Shown piece after piece: positions 24,908 to 33,182 of a DNA stretch of 33,182 bases. Position 1 is the stretch's first letter. Each line of letters starts with the position of its first letter. Source of the stretch: Sedimenticola sp. (lineage in GTDB: Bacteria; Pseudomonadota; Gammaproteobacteria; Chromatiales; Chromatiaceae); assembly GCA_027030425.1 (NCBI GenBank), contig JALVEW010000208.1, positions 1-33,182 on the forward strand, given 5' to 3'. The notes below the pieces were generated by a model. It did no database searches and was not told the DNA's origin. It was given only the letters and a program-made list of their open reading frames with translations. Both the position numbers and the translations under genes were made by a program.

Positions 24908-25903
24908 CTATTCTGCTGCTGGTTTCAGGGTTAGTTTGGCGACATTGCCCCGGGTATGAGGAGCAAGGTCATAAGGTTTTCCATCCATAAGGATGGTCAC
25001 ATTACGCGCATTCCCCAGCACCATCTTGTAGGGAAACTCGCCGGTGAGCTCGATTTCCTCGCCGGCCTTGCGCTTGCCCACCATCTTGAAGCTCTTGTTC
25101 GCGCCACGCACATCCACCCAGCAATCACCCGAAAACGAAAGGACTACCCGGGGAGATGTGGCTTGCGGAGCGGGCTCGGGGGCGGGATGGTCTGTTTCCA
25201 CGCCGGCGGCGGCTTCCTCCGCCTGAGATTCCGCGCTGCCGGTGGAAGCCGTCGAATCAATCTCCGGCGAGGCTTTTTCCAACAGGGGCTGTTCCGGCGG
25301 GGATGGCATTGGGGCAACCTCGGTGGTTTCAGCCGGAATATCAGCTCCATTCATCCCCTCGTCATCAGCAACGGCATTGTCCATTGCAGTACGGCTTTCT
25401 TCCTTGCCTGCGGCAATGCCCACATCGCTTTCCGTTCCTGATACCGGCACGCCCTTCTCCAGGTTGGACTTCCACCACAGACCGAAGGTAGTCACCAGGG
25501 CAATGATCACCAGCCAGGTCACCAGCCGCACCACGCCATGACTGCTGCGAATCTCCTTCCGTACCCCCTGTGCCACCGCGGGAGGCACGGTACAGTCCTC
25601 GCCCTCGGGGCAACGTTTTTCGAACTCGGACAGAATCACCTCTTCCGGCACATTCACCGCCCGGGCAAAATTCCGGTAATAGCCCCGCACGAAAACCCGC
25701 GCAGGCAGAACCTCGTAGTCTTCCTCTTCCAGGGCCTGTACCATGGCCTTGCTCAGGTGCAGTTGCTCGGCAAGGGTGGCAATCTCCATGCCCAGCGCCT
25801 CCCGCGCCTGCCTCAACCGGCTGCCAGGTGAAGGCACACTGGCCACAACAGACTTGTCGCTTTTCCTGGGCGCCTGGCGCTTCTTGTTTCTCACGCTTGC
25901 CAT
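24908..25903 (-). CDS. rodZ: RodZ-like cytoskeletal membrane protein
   Basis: This 331-residue protein has a basic N-terminus, a helix-turn-helix (HTH_25) domain at about residues 27-95 (SRLRQAREALGMEIATLAEQLHLS), one transmembrane helix at about 123-144, a long Glu/Pro/Ala-rich linker, and a C-terminal DUF4115 domain at about 250-325. The SGDCWVDVRGANKSF segment marks DUF4115. RodZ links MreB filaments to the membrane and helps maintain rod shape. It lies between pilF and hisS, 8 bp after pilF. Confidence 0.94.
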   Translation of the reverse strand: MASVRNKKRQAPRKSDKSVVASVPSPGSRLRQAREALGMEIATLAEQLHLSKAMVQALEEEDYEVLPARVFVRGYYRNFARAVNVPEEVILSEFEKRCPEGEDCTVPPAVAQGVRKEIRSSHGVVRLVTWLVIIALVTTFGLWWKSNLEKGVPVSGTESDVGIAAGKEESRTAMDNAVADDEGMNGADIPAETTEVAPMPSPPEQPLLEKASPEIDSTASTGSAESQAEEAAAGVETDHPAPEPAPQATSPRVVLSFSGDCWVDVRGANKSFKMVGKRKAGEEIELTGEFPYKMVLGNARNVTILMDGKPYDLAPHTRGNVAKLTLKPAAE

Positions 25904-25911
25904 GACTGCAC

Positions 25912-26679
25912 TCAGTTGTCCAGGGACCGTGCCTGTCTGGAATCGGGAAAGCTGGATTTCAGCAGCATGGTGTCGCTTCTTTCCTGGTGGGCATTCCCGA
26001 GCTTGCGTTCAGTGAGGATGCTCAGGTACAGCAGCTCCGCCGTCGGCTTCGCCACCTCCCGGTACCGCTGCAGATACGCACGGGTGGACAGGTACTTGCC
26101 CTGGTCGAAACGCAGCTGGGCCATCTGGTACAGGGCCGGTGCATAGGATGGATTGCGCTCGAGCGCGCGCAACAGGTAATCCTCCGCCTTTTCATTCAGG
26201 CCGGCCTTCCTGGCGCAGGTACCCGCGTTGGACATGGCAACCCAGGGCGTCTGGTAGAGGGGATTGTCGAGGGCCTTGTCGAAATAGGGCAGCGACGGCT
26301 CATACTCTTGCAGCTTGCACAGATAACTGCCATAGGCATTCAGCGCATAGGGATTCTTCGGGTCCACGTCCAGGGAGCGCCGATAGGCCGCGCTGGCCGC
26401 GTCATTCTCTCCCAGGGTTTCATAAATCAGCGCCAGCACCAGGTGGGCATTGCCATTGCGAGGTCCCTTGGCAACGGCTTTCTTGGCTTTCTTGAGGGCC
26501 GTGGTGTAGTCGCCCTGGCGCAGATATTCGTAGGCCAGCTGTACATAGACATCGGATGTGTCATTGCCGGGGTTGCTGTTTCCCAGGTTCCCGGTGCTGG
26601 AGTCATTCTCCCCCTGCACCATCCCCTGGTTACAGCCCCCAAGCAGCAGGAAAAGCAAGGCCAGGCCAATCTGCCTCAT
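25912..26679 (-). CDS. pilF: Type IV pilus biogenesis TPR lipoprotein PilF/PilW
   Basis: This 255-residue lipoprotein has a signal peptide ending at the lipobox LGGC (Cys16), followed by about five TPR motifs (for example [21 protein letters not shown] and [20 protein letters not shown]). PilF/PilW is the outer-membrane pilotin that assembles the PilQ secretin in type IV pili. Its ATG overlaps the rlmN stop (26676-26679). The order rlmN-pilF-rodZ is the standard one in pseudomonads and Chromatiales, which supports the assignment over a generic TPR protein. Confidence 0.93.
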   Translation of the reverse strand: MRQIGLALLFLLLGGCNQGMVQGENDSSTGNLGNSNPGNDTSDVYVQLAYEYLRQGDYTTALKKAKKAVAKGPRNGNAHLVLALIYETLGENDAASAAYRRSLDVDPKNPYALNAYGSYLCKLQEYEPSLPYFDKALDNPLYQTPWVAMSNAGTCARKAGLNEKAEDYLLRALERNPSYAPALYQMAQLRFDQGKYLSTRAYLQRYREVAKPTAELLYLSILTERKLGNAHQERSDTMLLKSSFPDSRQARSLDN

Positions 26680-27770
26680 GATGCCAGCCTCCGCTGCTGA
26701 CGCAAGCGCAGGGATACTTCCGTGCGCCCGCTGCGATCCCGCACCTTGCCCACCAGCTGGCCGCAGGCGGCGTCGATATCGTCACCCCGGGTCTTGCGCA
26801 GGATGGCCATGATGCCCGCCTTCATGAGTTTCTGACGGAAAGCTTCGATGCGCTCCGGTGGCGAACTGCGGTAGTCGGTACCCGGGAAAGGATTGAAAGG
26901 AATCAGGTTCATCTTGGAAGGGGTGCCCTCAAGAAGCCGGATCAGGGCTTTGGCATGAGCAATACTGTCATTGATGCCGTCCAGCATTACATATTCCCAG
27001 GTCACCTTGCGGCGCTTGTCGTTCTTCACGAACTCCCGGCAGGCGGGAATCAGCTCTTCCAGGGGATACTTGCGATTGATGGGAACCAGCTCGTCACGCA
27101 AAGCGTTGTCCGGCGCATGCAGGGACACAGCCAGGCTCACGTCCGACACTTCCCGCAGGCGGTAGAGATTGGGCACGATGCCGGAAGTACTGATGGTCAC
27201 CCGGTACTTGGACAGCATATATGTCAGGTCGTCCTGCATGAGATCCATGGCGCTGACTACAGGTTCGAAGTTGGCCAGGGGCTCGCCCATGCCCATAAGC
27301 ACCACGTTGGTGGGCGGTTTGCTCATCCGCCGGGTGGCGTGCCAGACCTGGCCGATGATCTCACCCGTGGTCAGGTTGCGGTTAAAGCCCTGTTTCGCCG
27401 TGGAGCAGAAGGAACAGTCCAGGGCGCAACCCACCTGAGAGGAAACACAGACCGTGCTGCGGTTGCCGTCGGGAATATAGACTGTTTCCACCCGCTGGCC
27501 GTCATGCAGTTCCATGACCCATTTCACGGTGCCATCGGCGGAGGGCTTTTCCAGGATAATCTCGGGCAGACGCACTTCCGCGCCGGCCTCCAGGGCGGCA
27601 CGCAGCTTCTTGGACAGGTCGGTCATCTGGCTGAAATCCGTGACGCCATGCTTGTGAATCCATTTAAGCACGTTGCGCCCATGGAAGGGCTTGGCGCCCA
27701 GGCTCACGAAGTAGTCCTCCATGGCCTTGCGGTCCAGATCCAGCAGATTCAGGGGTTTGTCAGTAGCCAA
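26676..27770 (-). CDS. rlmN: Dual-specificity rRNA/tRNA adenine-C2 methyltransferase RlmN
   Basis: This radical SAM enzyme methylates A2503 of 23S rRNA and A37 of some tRNAs. The iron-sulfur motif CALDCSFC is present, with [15 protein letters not shown] and the C-terminal [11 protein letters not shown] holding the catalytic Cys. I prefer the TTG at 27770 (364 residues) because a TATAAT box lies at 27803-27808 and would place the RNA start at about 27796. A TTG at 27797 (373 residues) would then be at the transcript end. It is the first gene of the long minus-strand unit through truD. Confidence 0.95.
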   Translation of the reverse strand: MATDKPLNLLDLDRKAMEDYFVSLGAKPFHGRNVLKWIHKHGVTDFSQMTDLSKKLRAALEAGAEVRLPEIILEKPSADGTVKWVMELHDGQRVETVYIPDGNRSTVCVSSQVGCALDCSFCSTAKQGFNRNLTTGEIIGQVWHATRRMSKPPTNVVLMGMGEPLANFEPVVSAMDLMQDDLTYMLSKYRVTISTSGIVPNLYRLREVSDVSLAVSLHAPDNALRDELVPINRKYPLEELIPACREFVKNDKRRKVTWEYVMLDGINDSIAHAKALIRLLEGTPSKMNLIPFNPFPGTDYRSSPPERIEAFRQKLMKAGIMAILRKTRGDDIDAACGQLVGKVRDRSGRTEVSLRLRQQRRLAS

Positions 27771-27802
27771 GATGGGTTCCCGGTGGTCGCGAATCAAAAC
27801 TG

Positions 27803-27808
27803 ATTATA
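27803..27808 (-). promoter_or_regulatory. Candidate -10 box for the rlmN unit
   Basis: A perfect TATAAT occurs on the minus strand in an AT-rich patch upstream of rlmN. The -35 region at normal spacing is poor. It is placed well to start the nine-gene rlmN-to-truD transcript. Confidence 0.4.
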
Positions 27809-27963
27809 TGCAAACAAGTTATTTTACTCTTCATGGACGCTTAGCGCCAATGAATTCCTGCCCGGGGGACAGGGCCGGCACACCTTGCAAAAACTCCCTT
27901 TCCACCAGCCATGAGCGTCTATAATCGCACAAGCCAGACCAACCCAAGGACACAAGGACGCCC

Positions 27964-30087
27964 ATGACTTTCCTGTTCACAAACAAAGGCCCCGCCCTCA
28001 TCCTGTTCACCGCCCTCTCGGGCACCGCCACGGCAGCCGCCATTTCCTATCCGGATGCGCCCCGGAGCAGTCAGGCCGACAACTTCCACGGCATCCGGGT
28101 AGCGGATCCCTATCGTTGGCTTGAGGAACTGGATTCGCCCCAAACCCGAAAATGGGTGGAGGCCGAAAACCGGCTGACAGAAAGCTGGCTGAAAAAATTC
28201 CCCGCCCGGGACAGGTACCGCCAGCGTCTTACGGAACTGTGGAACTTCGAGCGCTATTCCGTCCCCTGGAAAGAAGGGGGACGCTATTTCTTCAGGCGCA
28301 ACGACGGCCTGCAGAACCAGTCCGTGGTCTATACCCTGCGCCGCCTGGATGACACCCCCAGGGTACTCATCGACCCCAACAAGCTGTCAAAGGACGGCAC
28401 GGTGGCGCTCAAGGGCGCAGCTGTCAGCCCCGACGGAAAATACTATGCCTACGGTGTCTCTGATGCCGGCTCCGACTGGACGGAATGGCGGGTGCGGGAA
28501 ATCGACAGCGCAAAAGACCTGGATGACCGCCTGAAATGGATCAAATTCAGCAATGTCTCCTGGAGCGCCGACAGCAAGGGCTTCTACTACTCTCATTACG
28601 ATGCCCCAAAGGAAGGCCAGAAACTCAAGAGCGTCAATTATTTCCCCAAGCTCTACTACCATCGACTCGGAGACCCCCAGGAAAAGGACCAGCTCATTTA
28701 TCACCGGCCGGACCACAAGGACTGGTCCTTCGACGGCCTGGCCACGGACGACGGCCGCTACCTGCTGATCAGCGTGGAGCGGGGCACGGAACAGAAAAAC
28801 CTGCTCTACTTCCAGGACCTGCGGCATCCTGAAAAGGGCATACGCCCGGTCATCGAGGAATGGCAGGCCAGCTACGACTATTTGGGGAACAACGGCTCCC
28901 GTTTCTGGTTCCTGAGCAACGACACAGCGCCCCGGGGCCGCATACTGGAAATCGACCTGGAAAATCCCGCCCCGGAGCAGTGGAAGGACATCGTCCCCCA
29001 GGGAGCGGATACTATCGAAACCGCCAGCATGATCAATGATAGTTTCATCCTGAGTTACATGCACGATGCCTGGCACAAAGTCGTTATCCACCCCCTGGGA
29101 GGTGAAGCGCGGGAACTGAAACTGCCGGGTATGGGCAGCGCCGGCGGCTTCTACGGCAAACGCACGGACAAGGAGACCTTCTATTCCTGGACCAGTTTCA
29201 ACACCCCCAACCGCATCTATCACCTGGACATGGAAACCGGCGAAAGCCGGCTGTTCAAGGCGCCCAGGCTCAAGTTCAACCCGGACGACTACGTCACCCG
29301 CCAGGTCTTCTACAAGAGCAAGGACGGCACCCGTGTTCCCATGTTCATCAGCCACCGCAAGGACCTGAAACCCGATGGCAGCACCCCCACCCTGCTCTAC
29401 GGCTACGGCGGCTTCAACATTTCCCTCACCCCCTGGTTCTCCGTATCCCGCCTGGTATGGATGGAGGCTGGCGGCATCTACGCCGTGGCCAACTTGCGCG
29501 GCGGCGGGGAATACGGTGAGGAATGGCACAAGGCTGGCACCAAAACCCGCAAGCAGAACGTATTCGACGATTTCATCGCCGCCGGGGAATGGCTGATCGC
29601 CAATGGTTACACCTCACCGAAACACCTGGGCATCATGGGAGGCAGCAATGGCGGCCTGCTGGTGGGCACCGTGCTCCTGCAGCGTCCGGATCTGTTCGCC
29701 GCGGCCCTGCCCGCCGTGGGCGTCATGGACATGCTGCGCTTCAACAAGTTCACCATCGGCTGGGCCTGGGAATCCGACTACGGCTCCCCTGAAAACAAAG
29801 AGGAATTTAGGGCCCTGTACGCCTACTCGCCCTACCACAACGTGAAGCAAGGGGTTTGCTATCCCCCAACCTTGGTCACCACCGCTGATCACGACGACCG
29901 GGTATTTCCCGCCCACAGCTTCAAGTTCACCGCCGCCCTGCAGGCGGCTCAGGCCTGTGACAACCCCGTTCTCATCCGCATCGAGACCCGGGCAGGCCAT
30001 GGCGCCGGCAAACCCACCAGCAAGCGCATCGAGGAAGCGGCGGACATGCTGGCCTTCCTCGACTACTTCCTGAAAAAGGGACCATGA
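27964..30087 (+). CDS. Secreted prolyl oligopeptidase family serine peptidase (S9A)
   Basis: This 707-residue protein starts at ATG 27964, with AAGGA 6 bases upstream. The N-terminus has a hydrophobic stretch ending near ATAAA (residue 26), consistent with a signal peptide and periplasmic location. A seven-bladed propeller (about 80-430) and an alpha/beta hydrolase domain follow. The catalytic triad is visible: Ser561 in GGSNGGLL, Asp in DHDDRV (642-647) and His679 in AGHGAGK. The family cuts short peptides after proline. Its stop overlaps the start of the site-2 protease gene (ATGA at 30084-30087), so they are co-translated. Confidence 0.94.
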   Translation: MTFLFTNKGPALILFTALSGTATAAAISYPDAPRSSQADNFHGIRVADPYRWLEELDSPQTRKWVEAENRLTESWLKKFPARDRYRQRLTELWNFERYSVPWKEGGRYFFRRNDGLQNQSVVYTLRRLDDTPRVLIDPNKLSKDGTVALKGAAVSPDGKYYAYGVSDAGSDWTEWRVREIDSAKDLDDRLKWIKFSNVSWSADSKGFYYSHYDAPKEGQKLKSVNYFPKLYYHRLGDPQEKDQLIYHRPDHKDWSFDGLATDDGRYLLISVERGTEQKNLLYFQDLRHPEKGIRPVIEEWQASYDYLGNNGSRFWFLSNDTAPRGRILEIDLENPAPEQWKDIVPQGADTIETASMINDSFILSYMHDAWHKVVIHPLGGEARELKLPGMGSAGGFYGKRTDKETFYSWTSFNTPNRIYHLDMETGESRLFKAPRLKFNPDDYVTRQVFYKSKDGTRVPMFISHRKDLKPDGSTPTLLYGYGGFNISLTPWFSVSRLVWMEAGGIYAVANLRGGGEYGEEWHKAGTKTRKQNVFDDFIAAGEWLIANGYTSPKHLGIMGGSNGGLLVGTVLLQRPDLFAAALPAVGVMDMLRFNKFTIGWAWESDYGSPENKEEFRALYAYSPYHNVKQGVCYPPTLVTTADHDDRVFPAHSFKFTAALQAAQACDNPVLIRIETRAGHGAGKPTSKRIEEAADMLAFLDYFLKKGP

Positions 30088-31199
30088 GCAGTCATCTCTC
30101 CCGGCCCTCCATGAAATGGTCCATGCGCATGGGCAGCCTGGCGGGGATTCCCGTCTACGTTCATGCCACCTTTCTTATTCTCCTGATCTGGATTGCTCTG
30201 AGCTACTGGCGCAGCGAGCAGAGCCTGGGGGCCGTGGTGCATGGCGTGGTTTTCATCCTGGCCCTGTTTGGCTGCGTGGTCCTGCACGAACTCGGGCACG
30301 CCCTCACGGCCCGGCGCTTTGGCATCAGAACCCGTGACATCACCCTGCTGCCCATCGGCGGTGTGGCGTCCCTGGAGAAAATGCCGGACGATCCCAAAGA
30401 GGAGATTCTGGTGGCCCTGGCCGGGCCGGCGGTTAACATTGTCATCGCCACCGCCCTATGGCTATGGTTGAGCCTGCAGGGCACGATGCCGGCAGAAGGT
30501 GTTGCAGCGCTGCTCCAGGGCAGCATGCTCCAGCAACTCCTGGCCCTGAACCTGTTTCTGGCCCTGTTCAACCTGCTACCGGCCTTTCCCATGGACGGCG
30601 GTCGGGTACTGCGCGCGGTGCTGGCTCTGCGCATGGACCATCTCAAGGCCACCCGCTCGGCGGCCGCCATCGGTCAGGCCTTCGCCCTGTGGCTGGGACT
30701 GGTAGGGATGTTGTACAACCCCTTCCTGCTGTTCATCGCCCTGTTCGTGTGGATAGGCGCCATGGCGGAAGCCGGTTCAGAGGAAGTGAAAAGCCTGCTC
30801 CATGACAGCACCCTGGAACACGCCATCATCACCCACTTCGACACCCTGGCCCCGGACGACGCCCTGTCCCGGGCCATACAGCTCACCCTGGAAGGCGTGC
30901 AGAAAGATTTTCCCGTCCTGGATCAGGGGGAAATCGTCGGCGTACTCACCCAGGAAGACCTGCTGCGCGGCCTTCAGGAACAGGGGGCTTTGGCCCCGGT
31001 GGCAAGCTACATGCACACCGATGTTCCCACAGCGGAAGTGAATGAACCTCTGGAAAAAGCCATGAAGGAACTGCAGGAATGCGACTGCCATATTCTGGCC
31101 GTGACCCGGAAAGGTCGGCTGGCGGGCATCATCAACATGGAAAACATCCTGGAACTGCTGCGCATCGAGGCCGCGTTGAAAAAGCAGTCTTTGGGGTAA
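30084..31199 (+). CDS. Site-2 protease family (M50) zinc metalloprotease with CBS domains
   Basis: This 371-residue intramembrane protease has about six hydrophobic segments in the first 230 residues and a pair of CBS domains at about 245-365. The zinc-binding HELGH is at residues 68-72, and the third ligand lies in NLLPAFPMDGGR (Asp171). Layout and length match the prokaryotic S2P/CBS group (SpoIVFB-like), in which CBS domains sense adenine nucleotides. The substrate is unknown. It is coupled to the upstream prolyl oligopeptidase, and repeat element (d) starts 6 bp after its stop. Confidence 0.93.
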   Translation: MSSHLSRPSMKWSMRMGSLAGIPVYVHATFLILLIWIALSYWRSEQSLGAVVHGVVFILALFGCVVLHELGHALTARRFGIRTRDITLLPIGGVASLEKMPDDPKEEILVALAGPAVNIVIATALWLWLSLQGTMPAEGVAALLQGSMLQQLLALNLFLALFNLLPAFPMDGGRVLRAVLALRMDHLKATRSAAAIGQAFALWLGLVGMLYNPFLLFIALFVWIGAMAEAGSEEVKSLLHDSTLEHAIITHFDTLAPDDALSRAIQLTLEGVQKDFPVLDQGEIVGVLTQEDLLRGLQEQGALAPVASYMHTDVPTAEVNEPLEKAMKELQECDCHILAVTRKGRLAGIINMENILELLRIEAALKKQSLG

Positions 31200-31204
31200 C
31201 CCAA

Positions 31205-31271
31205 GGGGTCGGAGGCAAATCAGAGTAGCACGATGTTAATCCACTGCCTGGCGTGATTTGACTCCGACCCC
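31205..31271. repeat. Palindrome-ended repeat element (d)
   Basis: This 67-bp element has a left end GGGGTCGGAGGCAAAT (one base off consensus) and a right end ATTTGACTCCGACCCC. It lies between the convergent site-2 protease and 80-aa genes. It is the same length as element (e) and differs at four positions by my count, with the same core orientation. Confidence 0.9.
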
Positions 31272-31283
31272 CTGCCAGGCTAA

Positions 31284-31526
31284 TTAGTCGTCCCCGGACC
31301 GGACAAGGGTGTAAAGACGCGCAAGCTCCTGTTCCAGGCTGTTGGCCGGTCGCGGCACACCTGCCTTTGCATACCAGTAATCCGCATTCCAGTCGTCACC
31401 TTCCACCCGGTGCAGATAGGCATGGATCTGACAGGACAGGCTATCGGAATGAGACTGCACCAGACGATGAGCTTCATCCCAGTGATTGTCCCGGGCCAAG
31501 TTCAGGATTTGGACATAATCAATCAT
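31284..31526 (-). CDS. Small conserved hypothetical protein (80 aa)
   Basis: The ATG at 31526 is preceded by a strong GGAGG 7 bases upstream, and the 80-residue frame ends in TAA. The protein is helical, acidic and aromatic-rich: NHWDEAHRLVQ, then QIHAYLHRVEGDDWNADYWYAKAG. The pattern resembles small TPR/Sel1-like proteins seen in many proteobacteria with unknown function. There are no signal, membrane or cysteine motifs. It is isolated between repeat elements (d) and (e), which form a direct repeat around it. Confidence 0.8.
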   Translation of the reverse strand: MIDYVQILNLARDNHWDEAHRLVQSHSDSLSCQIHAYLHRVEGDDWNADYWYAKAGVPRPANSLEQELARLYTLVRSGDD

Positions 31527-31550
31527 TTTCCCGCCTCCGGTAATCGTTCA

Positions 31551-31617
31551 GGGGTCGGAGTCAAATCAGGGTGGCGCGATGTTAATCCACTGCCTGGCGT
31601 GATTTGACTCCGACCCC
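31551..31617. repeat. Palindrome-ended repeat element (e)
   Basis: This 67-bp element has perfect 16-bp ends GGGGTCGGAGTCAAAT and ATTTGACTCCGACCCC. Its core is shared with element (d) (63 of 67 bases identical overall by my count). It lies between the RND gene end and the 80-aa gene start, so the promoter of the 80-aa gene must be very short or inside the element. Confidence 0.9.
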
Positions 31618-31622
31618 TGTAC

Positions 31623-33182
31623 TCATTCCTGTGCCAGCACCTTGCCGATACGCTTCTTCATCACCCCGAAATACACCACGGGAATCACCACCAGGGTGAG
31701 GATGGTGGATACCAGCAAGCCGAAGATCAGGGCCACGGCCAGGCCGGAGAATATGGGGTCGTCGAGAATGAAGAAGGCTCCCATCATGGCCGCCACGGCG
31801 GTGAGCACGATGGGCTTGGCCCGCACGGCGGCGGAGCGCACCACGGCCGCTTCGAAAGTGGAGCCTTCACGAATCTCCTGATTGATGAAATCCACCAGCA
31901 GGATGGAGTTGCGCACGATGATCCCCGCCAGTGCGATCATGCCGATCATGGAGGTGGCGGTGAACTGGGCGCCCAGCAGGGCATGACCGGGCAGGATGCC
32001 GATGATGGTCAATGGAATGGGCGCCATGATGACCAGGGGTACCAGGTAGGAGCGGAACTGGGCCACCACCAGCAGGTAGATGAGCAGCAGCCCCACGGAA
32101 TAGGCAATGCCCATGTCGCGGAAGGTTTCATAGGTGACCTGCCACTCGCCATCCCATTTCAGGCTGAACTCATAAGGATTGACAGGCTGGCTTAGGAACC
32201 ACTGCACCGGCCCGTCCTGTTCCCCGAGCCGGGCGGAAATATCGAACATGCCATACAGAGGGCTGTCGGTCTTGCCCGCCATGTCGCCCATGACATAGAC
32301 CACGGGCAGCAGGTCCTTGTGATGGATGCTGTATTCCCGTTCCGAAGGCACCACGGACACCACTTCGGACAGGGGCACGAAGCTGCCGTTGCGGCCGCGG
32401 ATCTTGAAGGCCAGCACCTGGTCCAGATCCGCCCGGGCGGCTTCGCTCAGGCGTACACGGATGGGCACGGCGTATTTGAGGTTGGTGCCATGAATGAAGG
32501 CCATGTCCTCGCCGTCCAGCACTGTAGAAAGCGCCTGGGCCACATCCGCCTGGGAGATACCGAGACGGGCGGCGCGGGCGCGGTCCACCACCACCACGGC
32601 CTTGTCCGAGGGAAACTCCACGGAATCGTCCACATCCACGATGTCGGGAGTGTTTTCGAACACGTCCCGCACTTTCTTGGCCGCCTCGATTTGGCCCTCG
32701 TAGTCGATGCCATAGATTTCCGCCACCAGAGGCGAGAGCACCGGCGGGCCCGGCGGCACTTCCACGATCTTGGCGTTGCCGTCGTAGCTGGAGGCAATGG
32801 CCTGCACCCGGTCACGCACGGACAGGGCAATCTCATGACTCTTGCGTTCCCGGTGGTGCTTGTCCACCAGGTTCACCTGTATATCCCCGAGGTGCGCCCC
32901 CTTGCGCAGGTAATACTGGCGCACCAGGCCGTTGAAGCTGATGGGCGCGGCGGTGCCGGCATAGACCTGGTAGTCCCGCACTTCGGGCACCGTGGACAAA
33001 TAGGCGGCGATCTCGTTCAGGGTCAGGCTGGTCTGTTCCAGGGAAGTGCCCTCGGGCATGTCCAGCACGATCTGGAACTCGGACTTGTTGTCGAAGGGCA
33101 GCATTTTCATGATGACCTGCTTGCCCGCCACCAGGGAGACGGAAGCCGCGATGAGGGCCAGGACGCCGAACAGCAGCAGCCA
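31623..33182 (-). CDS. RND-type efflux permease subunit, C-terminal part (start outside window)
   Basis: The frame is open from the right edge to a TGA at 31623, giving about 519 visible residues. It contains a periplasmic porter-domain segment (FDNKSEFQIVLDMPEGTS, then LSPLVAEIYG and VDVDDSVEF) and the C-terminal bundle of about six transmembrane helices with the conserved GMIALAGIIVRNSILLVDFI stretch. This is the AcrB/MexB superfamily (HAE-type), proton-driven export across the envelope. The substrate cannot be told, and no adaptor or outer-membrane gene is visible. The ATG at 33131 is internal; the true start is upstream of the window. Confidence 0.93.
   Translation of the reverse strand, partial: WLLLFGVLALIAASVSLVAGKQVIMKMLPFDNKSEFQIVLDMPEGTSLEQTSLTLNEIAAYLSTVPEVRDYQVYAGTAAPISFNGLVRQYYLRKGAHLGDIQVNLVDKHHRERKSHEIALSVRDRVQAIASSYDGNAKIVEVPPGPPVLSPLVAEIYGIDYEGQIEAAKKVRDVFENTPDIVDVDDSVEFPSDKAVVVVDRARAARLGISQADVAQALSTVLDGEDMAFIHGTNLKYAVPIRVRLSEAARADLDQVLAFKIRGRNGSFVPLSEVVSVVPSEREYSIHHKDLLPVVYVMGDMAGKTDSPLYGMFDISARLGEQDGPVQWFLSQPVNPYEFSLKWDGEWQVTYETFRDMGIAYSVGLLLIYLLVVAQFRSYLVPLVIMAPIPLTIIGILPGHALLGAQFTATSMIGMIALAGIIVRNSILLVDFINQEIREGSTFEAAVVRSAAVRAKPIVLTAVAAMMGAFFILDDPIFSGLAVALIFGLLVSTILTLVVIPVVYFGVMKKRIGKVLAQE

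Noticed and set aside
31205-31617. CRISPR-like repeats around the 80-aa gene
   Set aside because: Only two copies separated by a gene; not regularly spaced, and the ends match the dispersed palindromic family.

Overview
The window looks like a core-genome segment of a GC-rich gammaproteobacterium, most like the sulfur-oxidising Chromatiales type. This rests on gene order and family resemblance: surE-pcm-yqaA-nlpD-rpoS; rlmN-pilF-rodZ-hisS-yfgM-bamB-der; yciB-yciI-PPIase. No marker gene fixes the genus. There are no rRNA or tRNA genes, CRISPR arrays, prophage genes or intact transposase genes. Genes are tightly packed, with many ATGA, TGATG or abutting stop/start junctions.

Layout. (1) 1-4317, minus: a MoxR ATPase, DUF58, DUF4381 and two membrane-anchored von Willebrand proteins (BatA/BatB type). 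All are translationally overlapped, and the last runs off the left edge. (2) 4583-9517: an HD-GYP c-di-GMP phosphodiesterase, a Nudix hydrolase (minus), then ppx/gppA-hemH-DUF971. (3) 9552-11075: a two-gene minus-strand operon (a CinA-like MoCF protein and a CPYC thioredoxin-fold protein), bracketed by 85-bp inverted repeats that each run into a palindromic repeat element. (4) 11192-12936: yciB, yciI and a periplasmic parvulin, closed by a clear terminator. (5) 13007-17281, minus: surE-pcm-yqaA-nlpD-rpoS and a small conserved protein. (6) 17381-18807, plus: an Smr-domain protein and a stand-alone CZB zinc-sensor domain protein with a long leader. (7) 18944-27797, minus: rlmN-pilF-rodZ-hisS-yfgM-bamB-der-ispF-truD. 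(8) 27964-31199, plus: a secreted prolyl oligopeptidase coupled to a site-2 protease with CBS domains. (9) 31284-33182, minus: an 80-aa protein between two nearly identical repeat elements, then the C-terminal part of an RND efflux permease that runs off the right edge.

The main non-genic signal is a family of five short palindromic elements (67-103 bp) ending in GGGGTCGGAGTCAAAT and its complement, at 9552, 10980, 18822, 31205 and 31551. They lie where the cassette is bounded, where the usual truD-surE linkage is broken, and on both sides of the 80-aa gene. Most genes are housekeeping: envelope assembly (bamB, rodZ, nlpD, yciB, PPIase), RNA modification (truD, rlmN), isoprenoid and heme synthesis (ispF, hemH), stress physiology (rpoS, surE, pcm, ppx), and second-messenger or metal sensing (HD-GYP, CZB). 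The best candidate for something undescribed is the inverted-repeat-bounded CinA-like/thioredoxin-like pair.
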